From the NCBI GenBank assembly GCA_029553955.1, contig JAKPJZ010000075.1:1-64000 (forward strand): a stretch of DNA of 64,000 nucleotides. Reading direction: 5' to 3'. This DNA comes from Chloroflexota bacterium. GTDB taxonomy: Bacteria; Chloroflexota; Anaerolineae; SpSt-313. Below the pieces are notes generated by a model. It saw only the letters and a program-made list of their open reading frames with translations. It did not search any database and had not been told where the DNA came from. Shown in pieces: positions 26,936-36,133 of the stretch (within the stretch, counting starts at the first letter, position 1; each line of letters begins with the position of its first letter). A program made the translations under genes and the position numbers.

Positions 26936-27766
26936 TCATGCCCCGGCGACAAAAACCGCGAAATAGTACACCGCGGCGCCGGCAAAAAGCAGGCTATCGA
27001 CCCGGTCAAGCGCCCCGCCATGGCCCGGAATGAGATTGCCCGAATCCTTGGCCCCGGCCTGGCGCTTCAGCAGCGACTCCGCCAGGTCCCCAAAGGTCGC
27101 GGCCAGGCTCGCCAGCAGGCCCAACAGCACGGCCAGCGGCCAGGCCAGCCCCAGGAAGGCAATGGCGATGCCGGCCCCGGTGAACGTACCCGCCAATATG
27201 CCGCCAATGGCGCCCTCGAGCGTCTTGCGCGGGCTCACGCGCGGGAAAAAACGCCGCCGGCCCAGCGTCTTGCCGACAAAGTAGGCCGCCGTGTCGCCCA
27301 GCCAGGTGGCCCCGGCGGCCACGACGACCCAAGTCAGGCCCTGCGGCAGGTCGCGCAGCAGCACCCAGTAGCTCAACATGCCGCCGATGTAGGCACTGCC
27401 GGCCAGCGTGGCCGCCCAATCGCCGAGAAAGCGCTCATAGTCCTGGCGGATGACGTACAGCAACATGAGCAGCGCCAGCGTCAAGATGAAAAAGGCCGGC
27501 GCCAGCCGATACTGCGGGTAGCGCGCCGCCAGCACCAGCGCGATGGTCAGCGTCGTGCCGATGACCAGCGAGGGTTGAGGGTCGAGCCTGCGGGTGAGCT
27601 GATAGAACTCGATGACTGCGAGGGCGGCGAACAGGGCCACCAGGCCGGCGAACCACAGACCGCCCAGGTAGGCGGTGCCGAGGACGAGCGGTATCAGCAC
27701 CGCGGCGCTGAGCAGGCGCAAGCTCAGTGCAGCCCGCTCCTGCTGTGGCTCCGTACTGCTCGACAC
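26936..27766 (-). CDS. cdsA: phosphatidate cytidylyltransferase
   Basis: Makes CDP-diacylglycerol from phosphatidate and CTP for phospholipid synthesis; 276 residues, integral membrane with about eight hydrophobic segments. The family signature is visible near the C terminus (SLAATFGDLAESLLKRQAGAKDSGNLIPGHGG begins near residue 224, with D and K residues of the metal/CTP site). Last gene of the rpsB operon, 2 bp after uppS. Confidence 0.94.
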   Translation of the reverse strand: MSSSTEPQQERAALSLRLLSAAVLIPLVLGTAYLGGLWFAGLVALFAALAVIEFYQLTRRLDPQPSLVIGTTLTIALVLAARYPQYRLAPAFFILTLALLMLLYVIRQDYERFLGDWAATLAGSAYIGGMLSYWVLLRDLPQGLTWVVVAAGATWLGDTAAYFVGKTLGRRRFFPRVSPRKTLEGAIGGILAGTFTGAGIAIAFLGLAWPLAVLLGLLASLAATFGDLAESLLKRQAGAKDSGNLIPGHGGALDRVDSLLFAGAAVYYFAVFVAGA

Positions 27767-27768
27767 AA

Positions 27769-28497
27769 TCAGGGCTCCTTGATCAGACCGAAACGGCGGT
27801 CACGTTGGGTATAGGCCACGAGTGCCTTCAGAAGTTCCTCACGGCCGAAATCGGGCCAGAGTACCGGCGTCGAGTAGTACTCGGCATAGGCGGCCTGCCA
27901 GATCAGAAAATTGCTCAGCCGCATCTCGCCCGCCGTGCGAATGACCAGGTCGAGATCGGGCTGCCCGGCAGTGTACAGGTAGCGGCTGATGAGAGCCTCG
28001 TCGACCTGCTCGGCGCTGATGCCGTCGGCCATGATGCGCTGCACGGCATGCACGATCTCGTCGCGGCCGCCATAGCTAAAGGCCACGTTGAGGATCAGCC
28101 GCCGGTTGTCCCGCGTCAGCGCCACGGCGTCGGCGATCCCTTGCTGCAGCCCCGGCGCCAGCGTATCGGTACGGCCGATATGGCGCACCGACACACCATT
28201 CTTGTGCAGCTCGGCCGTCTCGGTGCGCAGGCTGCGCTCGAGGAGGGTCAGCAACGCTCTGACCTCCTGCGCAGGCCGGCCCCAGTTCTCGGTCGAAAAG
28301 GCGTAGACGGTGAGGATGGGAATGCCGAACTCGACACAGGCGCGCAAAACACGGCGCAGGTTCTCCATACCCTCGCGATGGCCTGCAGCACGGGGCAGCC
28401 CCCGCCGCTGCGCCCAACGCCCATTGCCGTCCATGATGATCCCCACATGGCGGGGTATCTTGAGGCTCCGCAGGTCCAGCTGTTGTTCGTTCACCAC
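27769..28497 (-). CDS. uppS: isoprenyl (undecaprenyl) diphosphate synthase
   Basis: cis-Prenyltransferase building the polyprenyl carrier lipid; 242 residues. Seen: catalytic Asp in IMDGNGRWAQRRG (about 21-33), GHREG, FSTENWGRP, and the substrate-binding DLVIRTAGEMRLSNFLIWQ region. Located in the classical frr-uppS-cdsA order. Together with cdsA it links lipid and glycan-carrier synthesis to the translation genes upstream. Confidence 0.95.
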   Translation of the reverse strand: MVNEQQLDLRSLKIPRHVGIIMDGNGRWAQRRGLPRAAGHREGMENLRRVLRACVEFGIPILTVYAFSTENWGRPAQEVRALLTLLERSLRTETAELHKNGVSVRHIGRTDTLAPGLQQGIADAVALTRDNRRLILNVAFSYGGRDEIVHAVQRIMADGISAEQVDEALISRYLYTAGQPDLDLVIRTAGEMRLSNFLIWQAAYAEYYSTPVLWPDFGREELLKALVAYTQRDRRFGLIKEP

Positions 28498-28561
28498 ACC
28501 AGTACCAGTCCCGACACCCGGCAGATCTCTGCAGACCCAAGACCTGTCAGGTCTCGGGTCG

Positions 28562-29119
28562 CTAAAACTCCATAATCTCCGCCTGCTTCTGCCGGCCGAG
28601 CTCGTCCATCTCCTTGACGTATTGGTCGGTCAGCTCCTGCAAACGCTCCTTGCCGCGGTAGAAATCGTCCTCGGCGATGAGCTTCTCCTTCTCCAGGTCC
28701 TGCATGTCTTTGAGGCTGTCGCGGCGGATGTTGCGCAGCGCCACGTGCCCCTCTTCGACGCGGCGGCTGACCATGCGAGCCAGCTCGCGCCGCCGCTCTT
28801 CAGTGAGCTGTGGGATCGGCAGGCGGATGACCTTGCCGTCGTTCGAGGGCGTGAGGCCCAGATCCGACCTGAGTATGCCCTTCTCGATGATGCCGATGGC
28901 GCTCGTATCCCATGGCCTGATGACCAGGAGCCGCGGCTCGGGCGCCGCAACGGAGGCGAGCTGGTTCAGCGGCGTCGGCGAGCCATAATAGTCGACGCGC
29001 ACCCGGTCGAGCAAGGCGGGGGAGGCGCGCCCGGTGCGGATGCCCACGAGGTCATCACGCAGCGCCGCGACGGCGCGACCCATCTTGCCTTCGGCTTCAT
29101 GCAGACAATCGTTGATCAT
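28562..29119 (-). CDS. frr: ribosome recycling factor
   Basis: Splits post-termination ribosomes with EF-G. With the ATG at 29119 (GAGGAGA upstream) the protein is 185 residues, the standard length; a longer frame to 29140 lacks a good site. Conserved RTGRASPALLDRVRVDYYG (about 30-48), TPLNQLA, IRPWD and VRLPIPQLTEERRRELA-type regions (IRLPIPQLTEERRREL here) are present. Confidence 0.96.
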   Translation of the reverse strand: MINDCLHEAEGKMGRAVAALRDDLVGIRTGRASPALLDRVRVDYYGSPTPLNQLASVAAPEPRLLVIRPWDTSAIGIIEKGILRSDLGLTPSNDGKVIRLPIPQLTEERRRELARMVSRRVEEGHVALRNIRRDSLKDMQDLEKEKLIAEDDFYRGKERLQELTDQYVKEMDELGRQKQAEIMEF

Positions 29120-29190
29120 GGCCGTCTCCTCGTCTCTCAATGGCTGTTCAGAGACCTGTCATGTCTCCCACCACGGCGCGCGGTCTGAGC

Positions 29191-30048
<858 letters not shown>

Positions 30049-30645
30049 CTACTCCTCGCCGATGGCAAAGCGGGCGAACCGCCGCACGACGATGTTCTCG
30101 CCGAGTTTGGCGATATGCTGGGTGATCAGGTCGCGCACACGGGTGGTCTCTTCCTTGATGAACGGCTGCTCGAGGAGGCAGGCTTCCTGGAAGAACTTGG
30201 CGAGCTTGCCTTCGATGATGCTGGCCTTGACGTGGTCGGGCTTGTTCTCCTCTGCAATCTCGGCGAGGTAGAGCGCGCGCTTGGCTTCGATCACCTCGGC
30301 CGGCACATCCTCCTTCGAAACGTAGAGCGGCTTGGTCGCAGCGATCTGCATGGCCAGGTCGTGCGCCAGTGCCCGAAACTCGGCTGTGCGCGCCACAAAG
30401 TCGGTCTCGCAGTCAATCTCGAGCAATGCAGCGACCTTGGCGCCCGGGTGGATGTAGGCCTCGATGAGGCCCTCCCGCGCCACGCGCGCCGCCTTCTTGG
30501 CCGCGGTCGCCAGCCCCTGCTCGCGCAGGATGGCGAGAGCCTTGTCGAGGCTGCCCGCGGCCTGCTGCAGTGCCTTGCGGCAATCCAGCACGCCGGCGCC
30601 GGTACGCTCGCGCAGATCCTTGATCATCTCCGTCGTGATCGCCAT
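30049..30645 (-). CDS. tsf: elongation factor Ts
   Basis: Nucleotide exchange factor for EF-Tu; 198 residues, a short form with a single core subdomain, as in several Gram-positive and Chloroflexota proteins. Seen: N-terminal UBA-like ITTEMIKDLRERTGAGVLDCRKAL and the TDFVARTAEFRALAHDLAMQIA core motif (about 83-102). The C terminus covers the helical LEQPFIKEE segment. Confidence 0.95.
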   Translation of the reverse strand: MAITTEMIKDLRERTGAGVLDCRKALQQAAGSLDKALAILREQGLATAAKKAARVAREGLIEAYIHPGAKVAALLEIDCETDFVARTAEFRALAHDLAMQIAATKPLYVSKEDVPAEVIEAKRALYLAEIAEENKPDHVKASIIEGKLAKFFQEACLLEQPFIKEETTRVRDLITQHIAKLGENIVVRRFARFAIGEE

Positions 30646-30663
30646 GGATATCCCTTTCCCTTA

Positions 30664-30717
30664 GTGAGGGCGGAACCGCGCGCGGGCTCCGCAACCCTCG
30701 CAGGGTTCCGCCCTCAC
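30664..30717. repeat. hairpin in the rpsB-tsf gap
   Basis: 14-bp perfect stem GTGAGGGCGGAACC / GGTTCCGCCCTCAC with a 26-nt GC-rich loop. It may set the relative amounts of S2 and EF-Ts. The remaining 180 bp to rpsB show nothing recognisable. Confidence 0.65.
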
Positions 30718-30897
30718 CGCTATTATCGCTGGAGTACAGCGCAGGTGAGCGCGAGGCTCACCTGCTGGCTGACTGCTCGCCTGGTGCGTGCCGGTCGCTG
30801 CCCTCAGGGGCCTGCCCCTTCATCCTGCGCTCAGGGCAAGCTCAAGCGAGCGATAGGCGTCAGGCGGCGGGGCTGCGAACGGCTGCCGGGCGTGTGC

Positions 30898-31743
30898 TTA
30901 CTCGTCGCCGCCTTCACTGCCATGTTCTCGGTCACCTTCGCGGCGCCCGGGCCGGCCCTCTTCCTCTTCCATGGCCGCCTGCGCCTCGGCGGGCCCACCG
31001 AACTTGGCGGTGTACTCGCCCTGTGGCGCCTGAGCCTCCTCTTCAGCCATGACAACACCGCGCATCTGCTGGCCCTCGATGATCGCATCGGCGATCTTGC
31101 CGGTGATCAGCCGGATGGCGCGGATGGCATCGTCGTTGGCGGGAATCACATAGTCGATGGGGTCCGGATCGCAGTTGGTATCGACCATGGCGACGACCGG
31201 GATGTCGAGCGAGTTCGCCTCGTCGACGGCGATGGTCTCGCGGCGTACGTCGGCAATGAAGAGTGCCTCGGGGAGCCGGCGCATGGTGCGCAGCCCGCCC
31301 AGGCGGTGCTGCAGCTTGGCCAGCTCGCGATCCCTTTCGAGCGCCTCCTTCTTGGGGAGACGATCAAAATCGCCACGCTCCTTGGTCGCCTCGAGGCTGA
31401 GCAGGTACTCGATGCGCTGGCGGATGGTGCGGAAGTTGGTCATCGTGCCGCCGAGCCAGCGCTCGTTGACGAAGGGCATGCCGCAGCGCTGCGCCTCGAG
31501 GGCGACGGTCTCCTGAGCCTGCTTCTTGGTGCCCACAAAGAGCACTGTGCCGCCCTCGGCCGCCACGTTGCGCGCGAACTCGTAGGCATCGTCGAGACGG
31601 CCGATGGTCTGCTGCAGGTCGATGATGTGGATGCCGTTGCGCTCGGTAAAGATGTACGAGCGCATCTTGGGGTTCCAGCGGCGCGCGCGGTGGCCAAAGT
31701 GAACGCCGGCTTCCAACAACTGCTTCATACTGACGACGGGCAT
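30898..31743 (-). CDS. rpsB: 30S ribosomal protein S2
   Basis: Small-subunit protein; 281 residues from the ATG at 31743. Standard motifs: [50 protein letters not shown] and the C-terminal [12 protein letters not shown] roughly 50-residue Ala/Glu-rich acidic tail ending in GSEGGDE extends past the usual end. First gene of the translation operon, read from a promoter about 130 bp upstream; the leader may host S2 autoregulation, though no structure could be assigned. Confidence 0.96.
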   Translation of the reverse strand: MPVVSMKQLLEAGVHFGHRARRWNPKMRSYIFTERNGIHIIDLQQTIGRLDDAYEFARNVAAEGGTVLFVGTKKQAQETVALEAQRCGMPFVNERWLGGTMTNFRTIRQRIEYLLSLEATKERGDFDRLPKKEALERDRELAKLQHRLGGLRTMRRLPEALFIADVRRETIAVDEANSLDIPVVAMVDTNCDPDPIDYVIPANDDAIRAIRLITGKIADAIIEGQQMRGVVMAEEEAQAPQGEYTAKFGGPAEAQAAMEEEEGRPGRREGDREHGSEGGDE

Positions 31744-31874
31744 TTCGGTTGTCCTCCGTATTCGTTCTTCGTCCGCCCCCGTCATCCCGCGCGAGAACCT
31801 GGGCCGCACTCCGGCCACAGGCACGGCTCGCGCAGTCGAGGGGCGTGCGTGCTCCAAGGCTTGTCTGAGCGGCT

Positions 31875-31903
31875 AGTATACTCGATTTGCAGGTGCCAAG
31901 CAA
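31875..31903 (-). promoter_or_regulatory. promoter of the rpsB operon
   Basis: Minus strand -35 TTGCTT (31903-31898), 17-bp spacer, -10 TATACT (31880-31875). Confidence 0.65.
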
Positions 31904-31917
31904 ACGAAACTGCGCGG

Positions 31918-32074
31918 CAGTCTGTCGGAGGTGACTCGCCACCCTCGGCATCCTGGCAGCAGCCGGGCACTCTGCTCCGCTGCCGCCCGGCCCTGATCCG
32001 GGAGGGGTTTTTCCGGGCTCATGCGCAGCGTGCAAGCCGGTCGCCGGCCGAGGCTGGTCGTCTCCGACAGGCTG
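31918..32074. mobile_element. MITE-like element A2
   Basis: 157 bp with 13-nt terminal inverted repeats (CAGTCTGTCGGAG / CTCCGACAGGCTG). Its interior matches A1 and A3 (CCTGGCAGCAGCCGGGCACTC type) and the right flank of the palindrome at 60469 (GCGTGCAAGCCGGTCGC). No obvious target duplication. Confidence 0.7.
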
Positions 32075-32167
32075 CTCGCCCCCTTGGCCGCCACAGGCGG
32101 CTTGTGAGCGCTGCCGGGCGACGATTCGGTCATCTGGGGGCCTTCGCAGGAGCACTTGGCCGTTGTC

Positions 32168-33568
32168 TTAGGGTCTGGCCGCCGAGCTGGCTGTGCGTGC
32201 CTGCCGGATCTCGGCCAGAATGGCCTGCAGGCGGCGGGCGGTCTCGGTGCGGCCTTGCCCCTGCACTTCGTCGATGAGATCCTGCACCAGGTGCTCCAGA
32301 TCGCCAGAGAGCAGGCCGGCCGACTCGGCGAGCACGGCGCGCCGCGCGTCGGGCGCTTCAAGGCTGAGCAAGTGGTTGATCAGGCGCACCTCGGGCGGCA
32401 TGCTCTCGGCCAGCAGGTCGAGGATGGCACGGCGCAGGCCGTCGAGGCGGGCGCTGCGCTCGATGTTGCCTTCGCGGCGTGCTTTCTCGATGGCGCCGCC
32501 CAACACGCTCAGGAAGAGGGTGTCGATCTCTTCGAGGTGCTCGCCGATGGCGGCCTGCTGGTCGGGGTTGGCGAGGATCTCTTCGATCAGGCGCAGGTGG
32601 TGCTGCTGTGCGGCTTGCAGGGCCTTGTCCTGCCGGTCGATCTGCTGCAGCAGGGCATCGCGCAATGCGGTGAGGCGCTCGGCGCGCGCGACATCGCCCG
32701 CGGCGCGCGCCCGCTCGGCGCGCCCGGTCAGCTCCTGGAAAAAGCCATAGTCGAAGGCGGGGCGGTTGAGGATGGCCATGGCGGCCAGAGCCTCCTCGTC
32801 ATCGGCCAAGAGCTCCAGCCGCTCGATGGCATCATCGATGGTGGTGTCGGGCGCAAAAGGCTGCGGCATGCGCGCGGCCAGCGCCGGGTCCTGCAGCAGG
32901 GTATCGCGCAGGGCCAGCAGTTGGTCGGCACTTGCGGCATCGCCGGCTGCCTCGGCGTCTTGGGCCGTGGCCGTCAACGTGGCCATGAAGGCATAGTCGA
33001 GCCGCGCGCGATGAGCGTCGATCAGTGCCTTGATCTGGGCCGGGTCATCCTTGGCGCGGACCAGGTCCTCGAGCAATTGCAGCCGCGCGCGCTGCTCGTC
33101 GAGCATCTCGCGCGTGACGCCGTCGGCCTCGAGGATGGTTTCGACCAACCGCTGCATGCTGAGGATGGTCTGCGGACGCAGGAAGTAGCCCTTGCGCTGG
33201 TCGGCCGGCACCTGGCTCATGATGGCCTGCACCAACCCGCCGATGAGGCGCTGCTGCTGCTCGGCCGGCAGGTTGAGCTCGCTGGGCACAAGCACGAGCA
33301 GGAGCTCCTTGTCGGGGTCGTGGTAGACGAGGGGCACGTTGAGCACCGACACGGCGCCACAGCCCGGGCACTCGGCGCGGTTGAGCAGGCCGGCCACCAG
33401 GGCCGCCTTGAGCTGCGGGTGCTTTTGTACGTCGATGACGTTGATGATCTGGGCGGCGAAAGGGGTCTGGCAGCGGGGGCAGCGGATTTGTACGCCGCCG
33501 GGGCCTGTCGCGGGACCCCGGCTCTCGCTGGGGGCCCGGCCGCCTCTATTGTCTGGGGTCCATATCAT
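32168..33568 (-). CDS. CpXC domain protein
   Basis: 466 residues. An N-terminal zinc-ribbon-like CpXC domain (CPRCQTPF about 34-41 and CPGCG about 68-72) is followed by a long all-helical region rich in charged and Ala/Leu residues (about 120-460), possibly coiled coil. Molecular function of CpXC proteins is unknown. The ATG overlaps the stop of the upstream PHP gene by 4 bp, so the two are coupled. Confidence 0.8.
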   Translation of the reverse strand: MIWTPDNRGGRAPSESRGPATGPGGVQIRCPRCQTPFAAQIINVIDVQKHPQLKAALVAGLLNRAECPGCGAVSVLNVPLVYHDPDKELLLVLVPSELNLPAEQQQRLIGGLVQAIMSQVPADQRKGYFLRPQTILSMQRLVETILEADGVTREMLDEQRARLQLLEDLVRAKDDPAQIKALIDAHRARLDYAFMATLTATAQDAEAAGDAASADQLLALRDTLLQDPALAARMPQPFAPDTTIDDAIERLELLADDEEALAAMAILNRPAFDYGFFQELTGRAERARAAGDVARAERLTALRDALLQQIDRQDKALQAAQQHHLRLIEEILANPDQQAAIGEHLEEIDTLFLSVLGGAIEKARREGNIERSARLDGLRRAILDLLAESMPPEVRLINHLLSLEAPDARRAVLAESAGLLSGDLEHLVQDLIDEVQGQGRTETARRLQAILAEIRQARTASSAARP

Positions 33569-34242
33569 TGTCGTCTCCGTTCCATGGCGCGCTGCACCAG
33601 GGCGATGGGGTGGCTGTGCACAGCCGCTTCGACCTCGGCGGGGCTGAGGTTGGCGCCCTGGGCGATGCGCCGCGCTCCTTCAAGGGTCAGGAGGTCCCTC
33701 GGCTCGTGGGCGTCGGTATTGACCAGGAAGCCAGCGCCGGCCTCTCGCGCTATGGCAACGACGTGGCCGTTGGCCAGGCAATGGCCACGCCGGGCGCTGA
33801 TTTCGAGGTAGATGCCATGCGCGGCGGCGAGGCGCGCTTCCTCCAGGGTCACCAGGCCGGGGTGGGCGAGGACGTCGACGTCGGGGCACTCGACCGCGGC
33901 GCGGTTGGTGCCGGGCGCGACCGGCTCGACGATGGTTTCGCCATGGACGACGACGTACTGGGCGCCCGCAGCCTTGGCCTGGCGGGCCAGCCTGGCGATG
34001 GAGCGCGGCGGCACGTGGGTCAGCTCGACGCCCACCAGGGGTATGAGGCCATAGCCTTCGCCCTCCTCGGCGGTGAGGTGGAGCAGGGCCGCGATGACCA
34101 TCTCCAGGTTGCTGGCGTCCACATGGTCGGCCAGGCCCACGACGGCGTGGCCCAGGCAGGCGGCCCGGCGCAGGAGCTCGCTGGGCAGCAGGTCGCCGTC
34201 AGAGAGGGTCGTGTGAGTGTGGACGTCGATGCGGCCTTCCAT
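33565..34242 (-). CDS. PHP-domain metal-dependent phosphoesterase
   Basis: 225 residues with the PHP motifs: DVHTHTTLSDGD (6-17), the GLADHVDASN motif, HGET, LAHPG and NTDAHEPRD, giving the His/Asp metal ligands of the family. Histidinol-phosphatase-like or nucleotide phosphoesterase activity is possible; no his genes are nearby. The ATG at 34242 has GGGAGG upstream and a consensus promoter. It is the first gene of a two-gene unit with the CpXC protein. Confidence 0.85.
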   Translation of the reverse strand: MEGRIDVHTHTTLSDGDLLPSELLRRAACLGHAVVGLADHVDASNLEMVIAALLHLTAEEGEGYGLIPLVGVELTHVPPRSIARLARQAKAAGAQYVVVHGETIVEPVAPGTNRAAVECPDVDVLAHPGLVTLEEARLAAAHGIYLEISARRGHCLANGHVVAIAREAGAGFLVNTDAHEPRDLLTLEGARRIAQGANLSPAEVEAAVHSHPIALVQRAMERRRQ

Positions 34243-34326
34243 TCGGTGTGCCTCCCGGTGCCCAAGGTGCGGCAACGCCAACACAAACGTATCCGCCGCA
34301 CATCTGGTCGCGGCGGACTGGGATTG

Positions 34327-34355
34327 ACTATACCATGCGCCCTCGCTGCTGTCAA
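34327..34355 (-). promoter_or_regulatory. promoter of the PHP-CpXC unit
   Basis: Minus strand consensus: -35 TTGACA (34355-34350), 17-bp spacer, -10 TATAGT (34332-34327). Confidence 0.8.
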
Positions 34356-34381
34356 TGGCGATGCCACGGCGCCACGGCGGG

Positions 34382-34510
34382 GTGTATCCCAGAATCGTCG
34401 GCAACCGACGGGGGCCGATCACCACGAAGGACACAAAGGGGACAAGGACGGCACCCAAAGCCCTTTGTGGCCTTCGTGGTTCAAGAGCTCCCGATGGTTC
34501 TGGGATACAC
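34382..34510. repeat. family B element, copy B3
   Basis: 129 bp with perfect 11-nt ends GTGTATCCCAG / CTGGGATACAC; inner arms share GAACCACGAAGGCC-type sequence with B1 and B2. Confidence 0.8.
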
Positions 34511-34545
34511 TCGCCACGGCGGGCTTATCGCAGAGGTGTTGGCGC

Positions 34546-34632
34546 CACACGCTTGCAGTACGTGAGAGCGGGCGGCGGGGAGACCTGTCAGGTGTCTCCC
34601 CGCCGCCCGCTCTCACGTACTACAAGCGTGTG
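34546..34632. repeat. 87-bp near-perfect palindrome, family P2
   Basis: Arms of about 38 nt with one mismatch; base CACACGCTTG..GTACGTGAGAGCG, tip contains GACCTGTCAGGT. It starts 15 bp past the stop of the LPXTG-type gene and probably ends its transcript. Confidence 0.85.
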
Positions 34633-34647
34633 CCAGCGACAGTGTGG

Positions 34648-35112
34648 TCAGCGCCTGTGGCGCAACGAGCGCGCGCCGACGGCCAACCCGGCGAGCAGCA
34701 GCGTGCCGACCGAGGCGATCGGCCCCAGGCCGGTCTGCGGCAGGCTGTCGTCGTTGCCGTGGGCGACGGCGGTGGCTGCCGGCCTGGGCGTCGACGTCGG
34801 CGCTGTGGTGGCGGGGGGCCTGGTGGCTGTAGGTGGCAGTGTCGCGGTTGCCTGGATGGCCGGCACTGGCGTCGCGGGCATGGTAGCCATGGTGGTGGGG
34901 CTGGGCGCGCTGGTCGGAGGCACGCCGGTGGGCGTGGGCGTCGGCGTGCCGGCCAATGCGGCCTGGCCGCCGGCCGTCTGGCCGCCGGAGCCTCCCGCCA
35001 GCAACTGGTAGCCGACGTAGCCAAAAAGGGCCGTCCCGACCAGGAAAGCCAGCGTGAGCAGCAAGATGAGTACGATTGTCCCGAAACTCCCCCTGGATTC
35101 GGTGGTCTCCAT
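34648..35112 (-). CDS. LPXTG-type surface protein, Thr/Pro-rich
   Basis: 154 residues: hydrophobic N-terminal segment (about 11-35), a low-complexity Thr/Pro/Ala stalk (about 55-120), then LPQTG (about 126-130), a hydrophobic stretch and a RSLRHRR tail. That is the layout of a sortase substrate, or alternatively a double-spanning membrane protein. GGGGGAA precedes the ATG. No sortase is encoded in the window. Function unknown. Confidence 0.7.
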   Translation of the reverse strand: METTESRGSFGTIVLILLLTLAFLVGTALFGYVGYQLLAGGSGGQTAGGQAALAGTPTPTPTGVPPTSAPSPTTMATMPATPVPAIQATATLPPTATRPPATTAPTSTPRPAATAVAHGNDDSLPQTGLGPIASVGTLLLAGLAVGARSLRHRR

Positions 35113-35188
35113 GGACAGTTCCCCCGCCCGACGCGCGGGCCTATTATCGGATGGCTACTCTTTCGTCGCTGGCATGGCGCGCTTTCCT

Positions 35189-36025
35189 TCAGTAGGTCTG
35201 CACAGGGGCGACGCGCAAGGCGCCATCGGCCTCGACGAGGCGGCCGGCGATGATGTGGGCGTCGTGCTCGAACAACAGCAGGGCATCTCTCTCGAGCGCG
35301 AACCGGCGCAGGCTGCGCTTGGTTTCGAGCGCCTCCAGCGGTTCGACATCGTTGGCCGCGATCCAGGCGAGCCGCTCCATGTGCACCGGATAGGGCGCCA
35401 GGTCGCCCAGGTAGATGGCCGTCTGGCCTCCCGACTCGATCAGCACCGACTGGTGTGCCCGCGTATGCCCGCGCGTCACGATGCAGCGCACCTCGGGGGT
35501 CACCCGCGTGTCGCCGTCGAGCAAGCGCAACTGCGGCTCGACCGGTCGCAGGTTCTCCGGCAGGTAGGTGACCTGGGTGCGCTCGTTGGGGAAGAGCGCG
35601 TCGGCCCACTCGAGGCGCTGCACCCAGTACTCGGCACGCGGGTAGGTGGGCAGCGGCGTGCCATCGACGAGGGTCGTGTTGCCGCCGCAGTGGTCCGAGT
35701 GCAGGTGCGTGTTGATGACAATGTCAATAGCCGCCGCGGTCAGGCCCAACGGCTCCAGCGCGCCGGGCAGCCCGGGGTGCCGCTGCAGGCTGAGGATCTG
35801 GCGACGCTTCTCGGGGAGTTTACTCCCATAGCCGGTATCGACCAAAATCATCTTCCCGGCCGAACGGATCAGCAGGCAGGTGAGGGTCATGGCCACCCGG
35901 TTCAGGGCATCGGGCGGCGTCACGCGCTCCCAGAGCACGCGAGGCACGAGGCCGTACATGCCGCCGCCATCGGTCCAGGCCTGGCCGTCGCTGACGGGGA
36001 GCAGTTCCACATCGCCAATGCGCAC
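35189..36025 (-). CDS. MBL-fold metallo-hydrolase
   Basis: 278 residues with the metallo-beta-lactamase signature THLHSDHCGG (about 107-116), a downstream His in RGHTRAHQS, Asp in YLGDLAP and a late FEHD. The GTG at 36025 is favoured by AAGGAGAA 6 nt upstream. Similar proteins act as lactonases or general hydrolases; the substrate cannot be told. It follows the por operon across a long palindrome. Confidence 0.85.
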   Translation of the reverse strand: MRIGDVELLPVSDGQAWTDGGGMYGLVPRVLWERVTPPDALNRVAMTLTCLLIRSAGKMILVDTGYGSKLPEKRRQILSLQRHPGLPGALEPLGLTAAAIDIVINTHLHSDHCGGNTTLVDGTPLPTYPRAEYWVQRLEWADALFPNERTQVTYLPENLRPVEPQLRLLDGDTRVTPEVRCIVTRGHTRAHQSVLIESGGQTAIYLGDLAPYPVHMERLAWIAANDVEPLEALETKRSLRRFALERDALLLFEHDAHIIAGRLVEADGALRVAPVQTY

Positions 36026-36040
36026 GATAGTTCTCCTTGC

Positions 36041-36126
36041 GGTTCTCAGGGGGTTGGAGGTTGCCCGGCGCCGTTGGCCCGCCCGCGGGCCAACGGCGCC
36101 GGGCAACCTCCAACCTCCTGAGAACC
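36041..36126. repeat. 86-bp near-perfect palindrome, family P1
   Basis: Two 40-nt arms with a single mismatch and a GCCCGC loop; tip TTGGCCC...GGGCCAA. It begins 7 bp past the porB stop and ends 15 bp before the MBL GTG start, so it likely separates the two transcripts. Confidence 0.88.
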
Positions 36127-36133
36127 GCTGCTG

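Larger units (their letters stand above)
31744..32167. other. 424-bp gap upstream of rpsB
   Basis: Contains the rpsB promoter, a MITE-like element (31918-32074) and a GGCCGCC/GGCGGC hairpin at about 32086-32103. No gene seen. Confidence 0.6.
34243..34647. other. 405-bp gap with promoter and repeats
   Basis: Holds the PHP promoter, family B element B3 and a long P2 palindrome. No gene is supported. Confidence 0.65.
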
